A DNA stretch of 64,000 nt from Centrapalus pauciflorus. Lineage: Eukaryota > Streptophyta > Magnoliopsida > Asterales > Asteraceae. Each line of letters begins with the position of its first letter. The first letter of the stretch is position 1. The stretch is from positions 527,001-591,000 of the forward strand of contig JAANYP010002997.1 of NCBI GenBank assembly GCA_020465985.1, read 5' to 3'. Of this stretch, positions 44,483 through 56,047 are shown piece by piece. The notes beneath the pieces were generated by a model that worked only from the letters and a program-made list of their open reading frames with translations, was not told the DNA's origin and ran no database searches. The position numbers were made by a program, and so were the translations under genes.

Positions 44483-45786
44483 TATTTCAAGAATTATGTG
44501 CTTTGTGTGCTACTTCTAATGATAGGTTAAATCTAGTCTTAGAATCACATAAAACCATATCTGCTCAAAATGAAAATTTAAAAATTGAAAACGCTAGCCT
44601 AAATGATATAAAGCAAGATTTAAAAGCAAAGCTTAAGGCTGATGCTCAAGACGTAATAGTTCTAAAAGACAAACTGAGTGAGCAGTGTGTTAGGATAGAG
44701 CTTATGTATGAGCATGTAGAGGCCTTGACCAAAAGTCTGAAAGACAAGGACATAGAGCTAGCCGAGACCAAAGTTAAGGTAGCAGAGGCAAATAGCAAGC
44801 TGGAAAAGTTTAGGAATTCGAGCCTAAACCTAGGAAAAGTCTTAGATGCCCAAAGACAGTCTAAGAAGCCTGTAGGTCTAGGTTTTCATGAAATTCATCC
44901 ACCATTCAATGCAAACTATGTGCCTCAGCCTCAGGAGAAAACTGACACGTCAGTAGTTTTAGAGGACCTACCTGAACCGACACCTGAGCCTATAGTAGAA
45001 ACTGCACCTAAGGTGACTGACTCAACCGTCAAGGTCAAGAAAGTGAAATTTGTGTCTTCCTCCAGTGAAACACCTGCAGGAAAACAGAAAATTTCATGGG
45101 CTGACCAGGTCGAAGAGACAGACACTGTAGATGTACCAAAGGAAGTAGACACTAGTGAGACACCTAGATCTAAAGGACCAACCAAAAAGTCCATGGATAA
45201 GATGTCTTGCTTTAGATGTCACGAGAAAGGGCATGTTGCTTCTCACTGTCCAAATAGGAAAGCAGATGTTACCCCTAAGACAGTGAACCCAACACCTGTT
45301 AAGCCCTCACCAAATGTGGCGAGCACGAGTAGTTCTCAGAGTACCGAGAAAACTGTGCAGGCCGCACCAAAACCTGTTGTGAAACAAACACCGGTTAAGG
45401 TTGGACCAAAAGAAGTGGTTAAGACAAATTCACCGAATCGTGTCATTAATCAATCTAGGTCAGCACCTCAACAAGTCTATAGGAGCACCACACCTAGCAG
45501 GTCACACACTCCAGTTAGGTCACATACTCCCGTTAGACATTATGTTCCGGTAAGAGCTCAGGGATCACAGTCTGAAATGCAATATAATAAGACTTATTCT
45601 AGAGCACCACAACAAATGCCTACTCAAAGGCAAAGAGTGAATCTAAATCACTCGGCACCACAACAGAATTCAGTTCAAAGGCCCAAGTCACCTGAAAGGC
45701 GAGATGGGTACTTGAAAGAGTTCACGTATGTGGACGAGAATGGTATTACCAAGTCAGTCATGGCTTGGGTTCCCCGTGATAACTAA
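44483..45786 (+). pseudogene. gag: Copia A gag, 3' part
   Basis: Continues copia A gag in frame. A long coiled coil (about 44500-44830: SLNDIKQDLKAKLKAD, VEALTKSLKDKDIELAET) is followed by a second zinc knuckle CFRCHEKGHVASHC (about 45210) and a Pro/Ser/Gln-rich tail with a SRSHTPVRSHTPVRHYVPVR repeat. It ends WVPRDN then TAA at 45784-45786, in the same frame as the protease that follows, so pol could be made by stop read-through as proposed for SIRE-type elements. Two zinc knuckles separated by a coiled coil is an unusual gag layout. Confidence 0.85.
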
Positions 45787-48700
45787 CCTATTTTCTTTCA
45801 TGTGCAGGAGATAACTACCGGTCCAAACAACAAGTGGTTCGTCGACAGTGGTTGCTCCAGGCACATGACGGGGGAAAGAAGTCTTCTCACAGACTTCAAG
45901 GGGGTAATAGGGGATTCGTATCATTCGCGGGTAACAAGGGTGGAAATATCACTGGAACTGGAGAAGTCACTAATGGGACGATTACATTGGATCAAGTTTA
46001 TCACGTTGATAAACTGGTTCATAATCTCATTAGTGTATCTCAAATCTGTGATAAGAAGAACTCGGTGTTATTTACTGACACGGAGGCGTTAGTGCTAAAG
46101 CCGGGATTCAAGATACCTGAAGATTGGATATTGATGCGGGCTCCAAGGAAGAATGACTTGTACATGCTCGATATGAACAAGCCAGATAATTCGATGGGTC
46201 CGATCTGCTTACTATCAAAAGCTGCGGAGACGGAATCGGTTTTGTGGCACAGACGCATGGCTCACTTGCACCTAAGGAAAATGAACTACATAACGAAGAA
46301 TGGTTTGGTGCAAGGTGTGCCTCTGAAGAGCTTTCAGTTTGAAGACAAGTGTCTACCGTGCAGGAAGGGCAAGCAACATAAAAAGACACACAAGTCCAAG
46401 AAGCTGAACTCCATAACCTCGACATTCGATTTGTTGCATATGGACCTTTTCGGCCCTATCAACAAAAGGAGTATAGGAGGTAGTTGGTTTTGCTTAGTTA
46501 TCACTGACGATTACTCACGGTTTTCATGGGTTTTCTTTTTAGGTACGAAGGACGAGACGGCTGCAAAGCTCATCGGGTTCTTAGACCAAGTGGAGAACTC
46601 CTACGGAACAAGGGTTAAACAGATTCGTAGTGATAATGGGACTGAATTTAAAAACTCTGTAATTGGTGTATATTGCCTATCAAAGGGCATCGTGCATCAA
46701 TTCAGTGCACCATATGAACCACAACAGAATGGGGTGGCCGAACGTAAAAACAGAACATTGATTGAGGCTGCAAGGACTATGCTTTCGGATTCAAAGCTTC
46801 CTACCATGTTTTGGGGGGAGGCAGTGAATACCGCGTGCCATATTTTAAACCGAGTCCTTACAGTCAAATCAATGAACAAAACATGCTATGAAATTTTGAA
46901 TAAACGGCCACCTAACTTAACTGGATTCGAACCGTTTGGAGTACCATGCACACTTTTAAGAACAAAACATCAACCGAAGTTTGGTGAAAAGACTGACGAA
47001 GGATACTTCCTAGGTTATGTGCCAAACTCACCAAACAAACGGGTGTTTAACAAAACAACTGGTACTGTGGAGATTGTGTATAATATTGAAGTCTCAAGTT
47101 ATACACATGAACCCCAAACTGGTCCGGAATGGATATTTGACTATGATAAGTTATTTGAGTCATTTAACATTCCTCTGGATGATAATGCAGGTACAATCGA
47201 GAAGGACTTGGCGACGTTGCATCTGAACGACGAGGGCCAAATCTTTCCAAGGACCACGTTCGAATCTACGTCCGAGCCTACTGCGACTGTAGATGGATCT
47301 CCAGAAGTTGCTGATCAAGAGGCACCTAACACTGAGAATCAGACTCAAGCTTCAAGTTCCAACTCTGAGGAAAATGTCCGTGAGGAGGAAAATGTAGAAG
47401 CTGAGCCTGTTCCCCCTTTATGTGAAATAGGATCCAACTTAGGAGATAATCTAAGGGTTGATGAAATAGAGACCTCTAGGATTAACAAGAACCATCCAAT
47501 AGATAGCATCATAGGAAATCCTAACGAGGGTGTGAGGACTCGGAGTAGTGTAAATAACAACACTGTGTTGTTGTCGATGATAAACGACTCCGAGGCATAT
47601 CACACATGTCTATATTCATGTTTCATATCGCAAGTAGAGCCCAAAAATGTGCAAATGGCACTTAAGGACAACTCTTGGGTTGAAGCGATGCACGAAGAAC
47701 TTTCACAATTTAGGAAACTAGAAGTGTGGGAGTTAGTTCCGTTACCTCGAGGGGAGATTGCAATAGGAACCAAGTGGGTTTTTAAGTGCAAGAGAGACGA
47801 TCGGGGTATAGTCACGCGCAACAAGGCGAGATTAGTTGTAAAGGGTTTCAACCAAGAGGAGGGAATCGATTACAACGAAGTTTTTGCACCAGTAGCAAGG
47901 CTGGAAGCCATTAGGTTGTTTCTAGCGTTTGCCTCCTTCAAAGGCTTTAAGGTATATCAACTGGATGTTAAGAGTGCTTTCCTGTATGGGAAAGTGAAGT
48001 AGTTGGTGTATGTAGAACAACCGCCCGGATTTACAGATCCTAAATATCCTGATAGAGTATATCGCTTAGATAAGGCTCTTTATGGATTACATCAGTTGGG
48101 CACCCTAGGGCATGGTATGAGACTCAGATTCCACCTATCCGTTGAGAAAAGGCTTTGAGAGAGGGGTAGATAGATGTAACTCTATTGTGCAAGAGAAGTG
48201 TGATCACGTCTATCTTGGTACGCAAAGGTACGGCGATGATCGAACAGATGTGCAAAGATTTCGAGAAGGTTATGAAGTCTAAGTTCGAGATGAGTGCTAT
48301 GGGAGAGTTGAATTTCTTTCTAGGGTTACAAGTTGACCAAAAGAAGGAAGGGATGTTTATCCATCAAACTAAGTATGTCTATGACATATTAGAACGGTTT
48401 GGGATGGAGGGAACTAAGTTGACTGCCCATTTCAGCACGCCGATTCAAGTGAATCACAATCTCGGGCCGGGTACTGAAAGTGATTCCGATGTGGATCCGA
48501 CTTTATATCGGGCCATGATTGGGTCACTTATGTATTTAACTGCTTCAAGACCTGACATAATGTTTGCTGTGTGTATTTGTGCTACGTTTCAAGCGAATCC
48601 GAAGGAGATGCATATGAAAGCTGTGAAGCGGATTCTACGATACCTCAAGTCGAAACCGAAGCTGGGACTTTGGTATCACGCGGAGGGAGATCTAGAGTTG

Positions 48701-49144
48701 GAGGCGTTCACAGATTCTGACTACGGAGGATGCAGCTTGACGCGCAAATCTACGACTGGAGGTTGTCAGTTCCTCGGAGGGAGATTGGTGTCCTGGCAAT
48801 GCAAGAAACAAACATCGGTAGCCGTGTCAACGTGCGAGGCCGAGTATGTAGTTGCTGTTCACAGGTTCTGTGGATACAACAACAATTGCGGGATTACGGT
48901 TTGGCTTACACTCAAACTCCTATTAGGATAGACAATCAATCTACAATTGCTATAACTAATAATCCAGTAAAACAAAGCACATAGACATAAGACATCATTT
49001 TATTCGTGATTGTGCTGAAAAGAACTTAATCAAACTGGTAAAGGTGGCAACAGAAGATAATAATGCTGATTTATTTACCAAAGTGTTTGATAAGTCACGG
49101 TTTGAGTATTTAATTCAACTGAATGGAATGCGCAACCCAGAGTA
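45787..49144 (+). pseudogene. pol: Copia A pol (broken)
   Basis: Protease WFVDSGCSRHMTG (about 45840), then a one-base shift near 45900. GAG-pre-integrase (VLWHRRMAHLHLRKMN) and integrase core (LLHMDLFGP, RSDNGTEFKN, QQNGVAERKNRT) are present, followed by RT (WVEAMHEELSQFRKLEVW, VYQLDVKSAFLYG). TAG at 48000-48002 replaces a Glu codon before VYVEQPPGF. RT then shifts frame after ALYGLHQ; the catalytic YVDD site survives only as YGDD with the following IIFGST lost (about 48220-48240). RNase H (FTDSDYGGCSLTRKSTTGG, VSWQCKKQTSVAVSTCEAEY) runs to about 48870, then shifts, and the frame ends MRNPE then TAA at 49142-49144. Confidence 0.9.
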
Positions 49145-51429
49145 ATTTGACCTTAGTAGTAGTAAGTTTATTTTCTTGGAGAGTAGTAGTATTTGTTTCT
49201 TTACAGTAGTCTGCTAATTTAGGTAAGTTTCTAATTTAGGAAAGTTTCTATTTTTAGTAATTTTCTATTTTTAGTAAGTTTCTATTTTTAGTAAGTTAGT
49301 AGGTTAGCTTAGTTTACTGCTTTTTGCTATGAAAAACAAAAGAAAAAAAGAGAAAATTACAAAAATACAAAAAAAAAGAGAATATCAGAAAAGGAGTTAA
49401 GTCTTAGATACATAGGTTCAAAGTGACGAAAATTAGCACCGTCGTTACAGACTCTAAGTATTTAGGCTTTCACACATAATGCAACTAAATTCTAAGTGTT
49501 ATACTTTATTTAGTTTGATGTGTTGGTAGGCATAATACATATAGGGAATCTCAAGGCTAATAAAATATTCTAGAAAAAGTCAAGCGTGTCACTAACCTAG
49601 ATGTACGACCAATCAGTCTTAATTTTTATGTACAAGACATACAAACTTTAATTTTTATGTACAAGACATAAAACATTGAGTCTAAATGAGGTATGCAAAC
49701 TTTCTGGGGATGTATGGCAACATCAAATACATCTGAAAATGGAAAGAATAGAAATATCATGTAAAACTGAGAGTCGAAAACATGCAACTCTGTTGTACGT
49801 AAGTACAGACCTGTTGTCTCTGTTTAGATTCGGGTTAGCAGACATGTCGCTTTGTTGTACGTCAGTACAGACCTGTCACCGCTATCTGCTAACTTTAAAG
49901 TAAACCTTAAGTCGAACTAAGACACTTTGTTGTATGAGAATACAGACCTGTGTCCGATGTTTGTCTTTTAAAGAAAGTTTGCAAATACCAACAAGTTAGA
50001 ATTTTTGTCTGTGTGCCTTGATCATAAAAGTATGTCTATGTCTGAGTCACGTAAGATAATTTCCTGATAAATAAAAAGGCCAAGGGATATTCCGAAATGT
50101 AGAATGTTTAACAGGGTAAAATACCAACAATTGGCTAAATAGGTATGTCACGACAAACAATCAAAGGAATCAAAAATTCCTAAGTGTGAAAGTTTAAGTA
50201 CTGAAAGTTAGTATCGGACATCGCTATCTGATTGAACCTCTCTTCGGCTATACTCATCAAAAATATGTTGTTTCGTCTTAAGCTTAGCTTGTAAATTTGT
50301 TTTTATAACTTAAGTCTAGATTAAAATTTTTTTTTGTCAAAATTTTATTTTATTTTATTTTATATTTACCTTAGTCTATTTTATTTTATTTTATTTTATT
50401 TAGGGTTAGTTTAAATTTTTACTTAGGTAAAAGGTCAAAAGTTACTGAGGGTGCATTCAAAGTTGGATAAAATATACAATGCATGAAATATCTGTGCTTA
50501 GGGTAAAAGAATTGGCATAGTTTATCTGGTTACACAATACCGTAGAAAAAAGTTGAAAAGTTGAAGTTATTTCAAAATTTCCGAAATTTTTCTAAGTGTT
50601 GGTAATTTCGAATCTAAGACAGACTCGAATGTGAAGTATTTCGAATCTGTCAGTAGACTCGAAACTACACATAGACTCGAAGGTTGGTAGTATATATAGG
50701 TCAATAGTGAAGTCATTTATTACTTTACTGTTGTCGAATCTATACTCTCGAATCTATATCAGCGATTTCGAATCTGTTCTCGAGTCTATCGGATTTCCAT
50801 TAAACGACATTTCATCGAGTCTAAAGCTATTGTGTTCGATTCTACACTCATATCTAGGTATAATCAACCGGATTGTACAAGATTTTGGTAGTTTTATACA
50901 CAATTTTGGGCTTAAACATCACATTTTGAAGTTTTATGGGTCAAAATAGAGTTTTTGCTAAATAACTAAGTTTGGACCTATAAAAGATCAAATTAAAGAC
51001 ATAAATCAATGATTAGAACCCAGTTGAACTAATGTATGTGATTTACCAAGTTCAAAATGGTTAAAATCTTGGGTTTTTGTTGAAAATTCATCTGTCGGCC
51101 TTTCGAATCTGTTCTTGGGCATTCGAATCTGTTCATGGGTTTCTCGAATCTATCAATAGATTCGAGATGACCATGATATTCGAATCTGTCCATTAGACTC
51201 GAATAAGGACTCTTCGAATCTGTCCATTACATTCGAATATGGACACTTCGAATCTGTTACCTTCGAATCTGTACTTTATTTACTTTGTTGAATTTAAATT
51301 TTATTAAACTTGTGGAAATTTAATTGTGTTGGATTTGGTACTTAATCGAGTACAAAATAAAACAAATTTTGAATTTAAACAAGTTTATTGATTTTTAATA
51401 ATTCTAACAGTTTTATGTATTGTGCAGAT
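49145..51429 (+). promoter_or_regulatory. Copia A spacer with putative internal promoter and 5'-UTR intron
   Basis: No gene in the first 1.5 kb (A+T-rich; an ATTTT-type microsatellite at 50335-50402). Then a TTCGAATCT array (50606-51271), TATATATA at 50691-50698, a donor-like CTAG|GTATAA with GT at 50858, a branch-like TTCTAAC near 51410, and an acceptor TATTGTGCAG ending 51427, two bases before ATG 51430. The layout parallels copia B and C. Inferred. Confidence 0.45.
50606..51271 (+). repeat. AGATTCGAATCT array before copia A extra ORF
   Basis: About 20 copies of TTCGAATCT-type motifs on both sides of the TATATATA box, matching the arrays in copia A's LTRs and leader. Confidence 0.8.
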
Positions 51430-52587
51430 ATGGCGCTTCGTGCTTTTGTTCCTAAACATAATATGGTACTTAATCCAGCTCATAACATCCCTGAAGCGCA
51501 GGGTTTTCGAGAAGTTTTAGATTTTCTAGCAGAGTCCAGGATCAGCTATGCATTATATCACAATATTCCGATTGTGATTTCATATGTGCGTCAATTTTAC
51601 GATCATTTACAGGTGGACTGTACTGTCACCCCGACAGTTTTAAGAACCAGAATTGCTGGTCAACCTCTGGTTTTCTCAGCAGATATTTTGCGTCAAGTAC
51701 TGCAGTTGGGTTCACAAGAACAAGAAGACGGGCCTATAGACTTTCCATTAAGTATTAGGCAAGCAGCGTTTTTGCGAATGGGCTATAGTTTGGACGTTAC
51801 AAAATCATCTTATATGAAAAGCGGGTTGATAGGGCAGTGGCGATTTTTGGTCCACGTGTTCATGGTTTGTTTTGCGCCTAAGAAGGCTGGATTTGATTAC
51901 ATTGTATCCAAGATTCAATCTGGACTGATTGCCATGGTGTACAATAAGAAATTCAGCTTCTCACAGTTGTTTTTCTCGGAATTCATCCATCAAATTACTG
52001 CTCCTGAGAGAGAAAGATTCCTACTGTATCCTAGGTTTGTAATGATGTTGATAAGGCACTTCTTGCCTGATTTGCCACAAACAGATGATGCATTGAGCGT
52101 GAATATTATGGATAAGCGCATCTACTCTGACTGTTCCTCACATCGAGGAAGGTTAGCGGTTCCGGTGGCGCGTCCACTATTTGGTGCAATTCTGGATAGG
52201 GAATTTCAAGCCCCGAGTAATGCCAACTGGGCAGGGGTAGTTGATGTCCAACCACAGCCACAACAACCAAGACAACCATAGCCACAACAACAACAACAAC
52301 CACAGCCACCGCGTGCACAAAGGTGAAGACAAAGACCATCTGCGAGTCAAACTCAGGCGTCTAGGCCTTCTACGAGTCAGCAACAAGACGAGCAGGTAAT
52401 TTTGAAGGTATATGATCCATTGCACTTGATAAACCTATCAAAGGACGACCTGAAGAAGCTTCATGATCAGCCTATCTTCTTTACTGAACCATGGAGATCT
52501 GAAGCCAGGAAGTTCCAAAAGGTAGTTAAAGTTTGTATAGATGCTGGATTATATGCAGGTAGTAATATATATAGCTCTAGTACTTAA
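51430..52587 (+). pseudogene. Copia A extra ORF, N-terminal part fused to C-terminal tail
   Basis: The ATG at 51430 (MALRAFVPKHNMVLNPAHN) is preferred over the upstream in-frame TTG. Conserved N-terminal block: FREVLDFLAESRISYALYHNI, VISYVRQFYDHLQV, SADILRQVLQL and GQWRFLVHVFMVCFAPK. A Pro/Gln-rich stretch with stops at 52279-52281 and 52324-52326 follows. Near 52381 the sequence jumps to the C-terminal tail (DEQVILKVYDPLHLINLSKDD) that also ends the ORF at 55343. The middle of the protein is therefore missing here. No signal peptide; one moderately hydrophobic stretch (FLVHVFMVCFAP) is not a convincing membrane helix. Confidence 0.75.
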
Positions 52588-52621
52588 ATTTGATGTAATG
52601 TAAATAATTAGAAGCTATCGT

Positions 52622-52633
52622 CAAGGGGGAGTC
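52622..52633 (+). promoter_or_regulatory. Copia A polypurine tract (first copy)
   Basis: CAAGGGGGAGTC directly before the LTR start TGTTGG at 52634. The identical tract precedes 55390. Confidence 0.85.
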
Positions 52634-53291
52634 TGTTGGTACACCCTGTGTGACGATAGCAGTCTAATCGATCTGCATTATGGTTTAAGTAATATTCTGA
52701 GTATTAACAAGTGTTTTGATATATATGTTTATATGTGTTTGTCTGTTATTGATTGTGTGTTTGAACTTGATGTAACATATTACAAGAAGTTCAAACATAA
52801 AGGTCAAAGATTAACTCAAGCATAAGTAAAACATAAGTTTCATCACTTAAGTATTTAAGTGTATTGGCTAGATTCGAATAGGTAAAGGAAGACATTCGAA
52901 TCTGTGATAGATTCGAATGTATCCTTAGATTCGAATGGGCTAGATTCGAGAGTGTCATTGTGGACAGACTCGAATGGGCCTTGGGCCAGATTCGAGTTTG
53001 GCCCACATCAGACTCGAATCAGGGTCTATAATTAGGGATAGACTCGAATCATTAAGGGACTTTTTGCAGAATTCGTGAGGGATTAAGCAAGAGGCGATCT
53101 CGAGTTTATCAGCTTGGTGAGTCTCGTTTCGGAGAGAATTAGTACGTAGGATCGTTCGTGTGTCGTTCGTTCAGCGTCTAATAGTCTCCGTGTTTCCGTT
53201 GGTTGAGAGTTGTCCGTCTAACCGTCAACGAGGATTCCGCACTCGTTCACGGATCCGCGTCTAGATAGATCTTGCAGTGTTAGACCTTACA
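52634..53291 (+). repeat. Copia A LTR, second copy
   Basis: 658 bases, TGTTGGTACACC...GACCTTACA. It is followed directly by extra-ORF sequence rather than a primer site. It differs from the copy at 55390-56047 by about four substitutions. Confidence 0.92.
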
Positions 53292-55343
53292 AATGTCCCA
53301 AATGAAGCTGATCAATTGTGCCAAACGCTAAATGAAATTTGGGAGGCAGGTCCACATGCAAATGAAGATATAGCTGCAGCGTTAGTGGGTGATTTACTTG
53401 AGCCTCCAGAGGGAGAAGAAGATGTCTTCAGAGATGTTGACGAATATGTGCCAGAGCAGACTGGCAATGATGAGTCATCATCTGCTACAGAATCAGAAGA
53501 AATGGAGGAGATCGAAGTTGAAGCTCCAGAATCAGTGTCTACAGAACCTCATATTCAAATTGGAACTTATGGTTCGCGATTGATTATCAATGAAGGTGGT
53601 TCGAGGAGGCGAGAGGCCAGGGAATTGGAGGAGTCAGATTTTGAAGAAGATGAGACTGCTCAGTTGGTGACAAGGCGAAAGGCCAAACGTCACAGGTTTA
53701 TGCAGGGGACTTCATCAGAGTCCGATGCACAACCTCCGCCTCAAACCCAGACCCAACCCCAAGATACAGCTCCACCATCACCGCCACCTCAGCAACATGA
53801 ACCCTACATTCCCCATCCATTCAATCCTGCTCCCATTCAGTCCATCCCTTCTACATCAGAAGCCTATACCGACAACCAACGAATCATGCAACTTAAGAGC
53901 CGTGTCGACTTTCAGAACGTTCAAATCATAACTCTCACAAAAGCAGTCGGTGAACTCCAAGAGCATAACTCTAATCTTGATAAGGAGAATGGAGAACTGA
54001 GAAAGATTGTTGAAAGTGTTAGAGACGAAAACACGGAGATTAAATCATTTGTTGCTGATCAATCGTCTGAGATCCGAGCAATGCGGTCCCTCCTAAAGCA
54101 ACTTATGAAAAATCTACAAACTCAGGGGGAGACGAGTTGTAAAGATCAGGAAGTACAGCGAGAAGATGATGATAATGAAGGCGATGATCCCGGTGCAAAC
54201 AAAGAGATTGAGTCTGTAGATTTTTCTGCAGCTCAAGTTACACAAGTTCAGGGGGAGCCTAGTACAGAAGGAGGAGAGGGAGGAGCAGGAGGAGAAGCAG
54301 GTTCTTCAAAGACTTTAGATAGCGACATGATAGATGCGCTGAAAGATATTGAAGAAGAGCTAATGGAATTTGATTTTGAAGATGATATTGAAGAATTAGA
54401 AGAAGGTGAATTCATTCCAGATGACGTCGCTGACTGGAAATCGGATGATGAAGTGCTAGATGATGAAGACGATCACGTTAATGAAGTAATAATCAATTCA
54501 CAACCAGTCACTGAACTGTATGAGAGCCAAGATCATAATGTGATTGATATTCATTACATCAAGGTAGCCTCAGCTGAAGATAAAGACCTCGAAGAGGCTG
54601 AGAAAGAGCCATCTAGAGCTGATCTGATAAATCTTTGGTTCAAGAAGGAAGAAAAGAAAGATCAGCTGAAGATGAAGAAGAAGATGAGAAATCCAAGTGC
54701 TGGAAACTTCTCAGGAGGGATTATTAGTTGGTTCTTTGACAGAGAACTTCAGCTGTTTATTTTGAAAAGAAGAGATGGCCTTCAATACTTGAGGCGGACA
54801 CTGAAAGCGTTTAATTCGTTGCCCAAGATTGAAGTTAAAGAGTTAGCCTGGAAGGAACTGATCAATATTGGAGATGATCCCTACGCGAACGTAATTGAAA
54901 GAATTATAAGGAAAGAAGGGCGATCAGGCAAATTTGAGCGACTCAAGCCAAGGACCGGAAAGAGGGTCGAGGATGGGTCGAGAATAGATCCTCATACAGG
55001 TAGGCCATGGGCCAGGATGGAATACAAACCTGTGAGGTGTCTAAAGAAAGTCCCAATGAAGCCAATGCCACAGAACGTTTTGAGCAACATGAAGTGGTGG
55101 TACCTAGAGATTGACACTGCTGAAGCTATCATGGAAGATCAAGACGAGCAGGTAATTTTGAAGGTATATGATCCATTGCACTTGATAAACCTATCAAAGG
55201 ACGACCTGAAGAAGCTTCATGATCAGCCTATCTTCTTTACTGAACCATGGAGATCTGAAGCCAGGAAGTTCCAAAAGGTAGTCAAAGTTTGTATAGATGC
55301 TGGATTATATGCGGGTAGTAATATATATAGCTCTAGTACTTAA
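53292..55343 (+). pseudogene. Copia A extra ORF, middle and C-terminal part
   Basis: Open from the LTR junction to TAA at 55343, but with no start of its own; any ATG upstream lies inside the LTR. Composition: an acidic, Pro-rich middle (EEDVFRDVDEYVPEQ; PPSPPPQQHEPYIPH), a helical stretch (VDFQNVQIITLTKAVGELQEH; LRKIVESVRDENTEIK), a very acidic stretch (ELMEFDFEDDIEELEEGEF), and a conserved C-terminal block ending VYDPLHLINLSKDDLKKLHDQ. From about 55141 it is nearly identical to 52384-52587. Function unknown; the C-terminal block parallels that of copia B. Confidence 0.72.
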
Positions 55344-55389
55344 ATTTGATGTAATGTAAATAATTAGAAGCTATCGTCAAGGGGGAGTC

Positions 55390-56047
55390 TGTTGGTACAC
55401 CCTGTGTGACGATAGCAGTCTAATCGATCTGCATTATGGTTTAAGTAATATTCTGAGTATTAACAAGTGTTTTGATATATATGTTTATATGTGTTTGTCT
55501 GTTATTGATTGTGTGTTTGAACTTGATGTAACATATTACAAGAAGTTCAAACATAAAGGTCAAAGATTAACTCAAGCATAAGTAAAACATAAGTTTCATC
55601 ACTTAAGTATTTAAGTGTATTGGCTAGATTCGAATAGGTAAAGGAAGACATTCGAATCTGTGATAGATTCGAATGTATCCTTAGATTCGAATGGGCTAGA
55701 TTCGAGAGTGTCATTGTGGACAGACTCGAATGGGCCTTGGGCCAGATTCGAGTTTGGCCCACATCAGACTCGAATCAGGGTCTATAATTAGGGATAGACT
55801 CGAATCATTAAGGGACTTTTTGCAGAATTCGTGAGGGATTAAGCAAGAGGCGATCTCGAGATTATCAGCTTGGTGAGTCCCGTTTTGGAGAGAATTAGTA
55901 CGTAGGATCGTTCGTGTGTCGTTCGTTCAGCGTCTAATAGTCTCCGTGTTTCCGTTGGTTGAGAGTTGTCTGTCTAACCGTCAACGAGGATTCCGCACTC
56001 GTTCACGGATCCGCGTCTAGATAGATCTTGCAGTGTTAGACCTTACA
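55390..56047 (+). repeat. Copia A LTR, third copy
   Basis: 658 bases, preceded by the same polypurine tract and followed by copia B RNase H sequence (CTAACTACGG). The array of TTCGAATCT motifs is inside (about 55625-55805). Confidence 0.92.

Larger units (their letters stand above)
32923..56047 (+). mobile_element. Copia A: SIRE-like Ty1/copia element, rearranged, with Tekay nested inside
   Basis: Order: LTR (32923-33583), initiator-Met primer site, leader, gag (split by Tekay), pol, spacer, extra-ORF 5' part, purine tract and LTR (52634-53291), extra-ORF middle and 3' part, LTR (55390-56047). The left flank ACAAG does not match the right flank after either downstream LTR (AATGT, CTAAC). The left LTR differs from the other two at roughly 5% of sites by eye, while those two differ by about four bases. 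This is a composite, not one clean insertion. Confidence 0.88.

Noticed and set aside
50335..50402. ATTTT microsatellite as an origin or matrix attachment site
   Set aside because: Simple low-complexity repeat found in the same position in copia B (57090-57115); nothing further supports such a role.
52106..52425. Minus-strand ORFs rich in Val or Leu/Trp
   Set aside because: Antisense of a CAA/CCA-rich (Gln/Pro) coding stretch; the apparent hydrophobic helix is not real.
53277..53291. Start of the long ORF ending at 55343 inside the copia A LTR
   Set aside because: The first codons are LTR sequence fused by the rearrangement; the true protein start is missing, so the piece is treated as a fragment.
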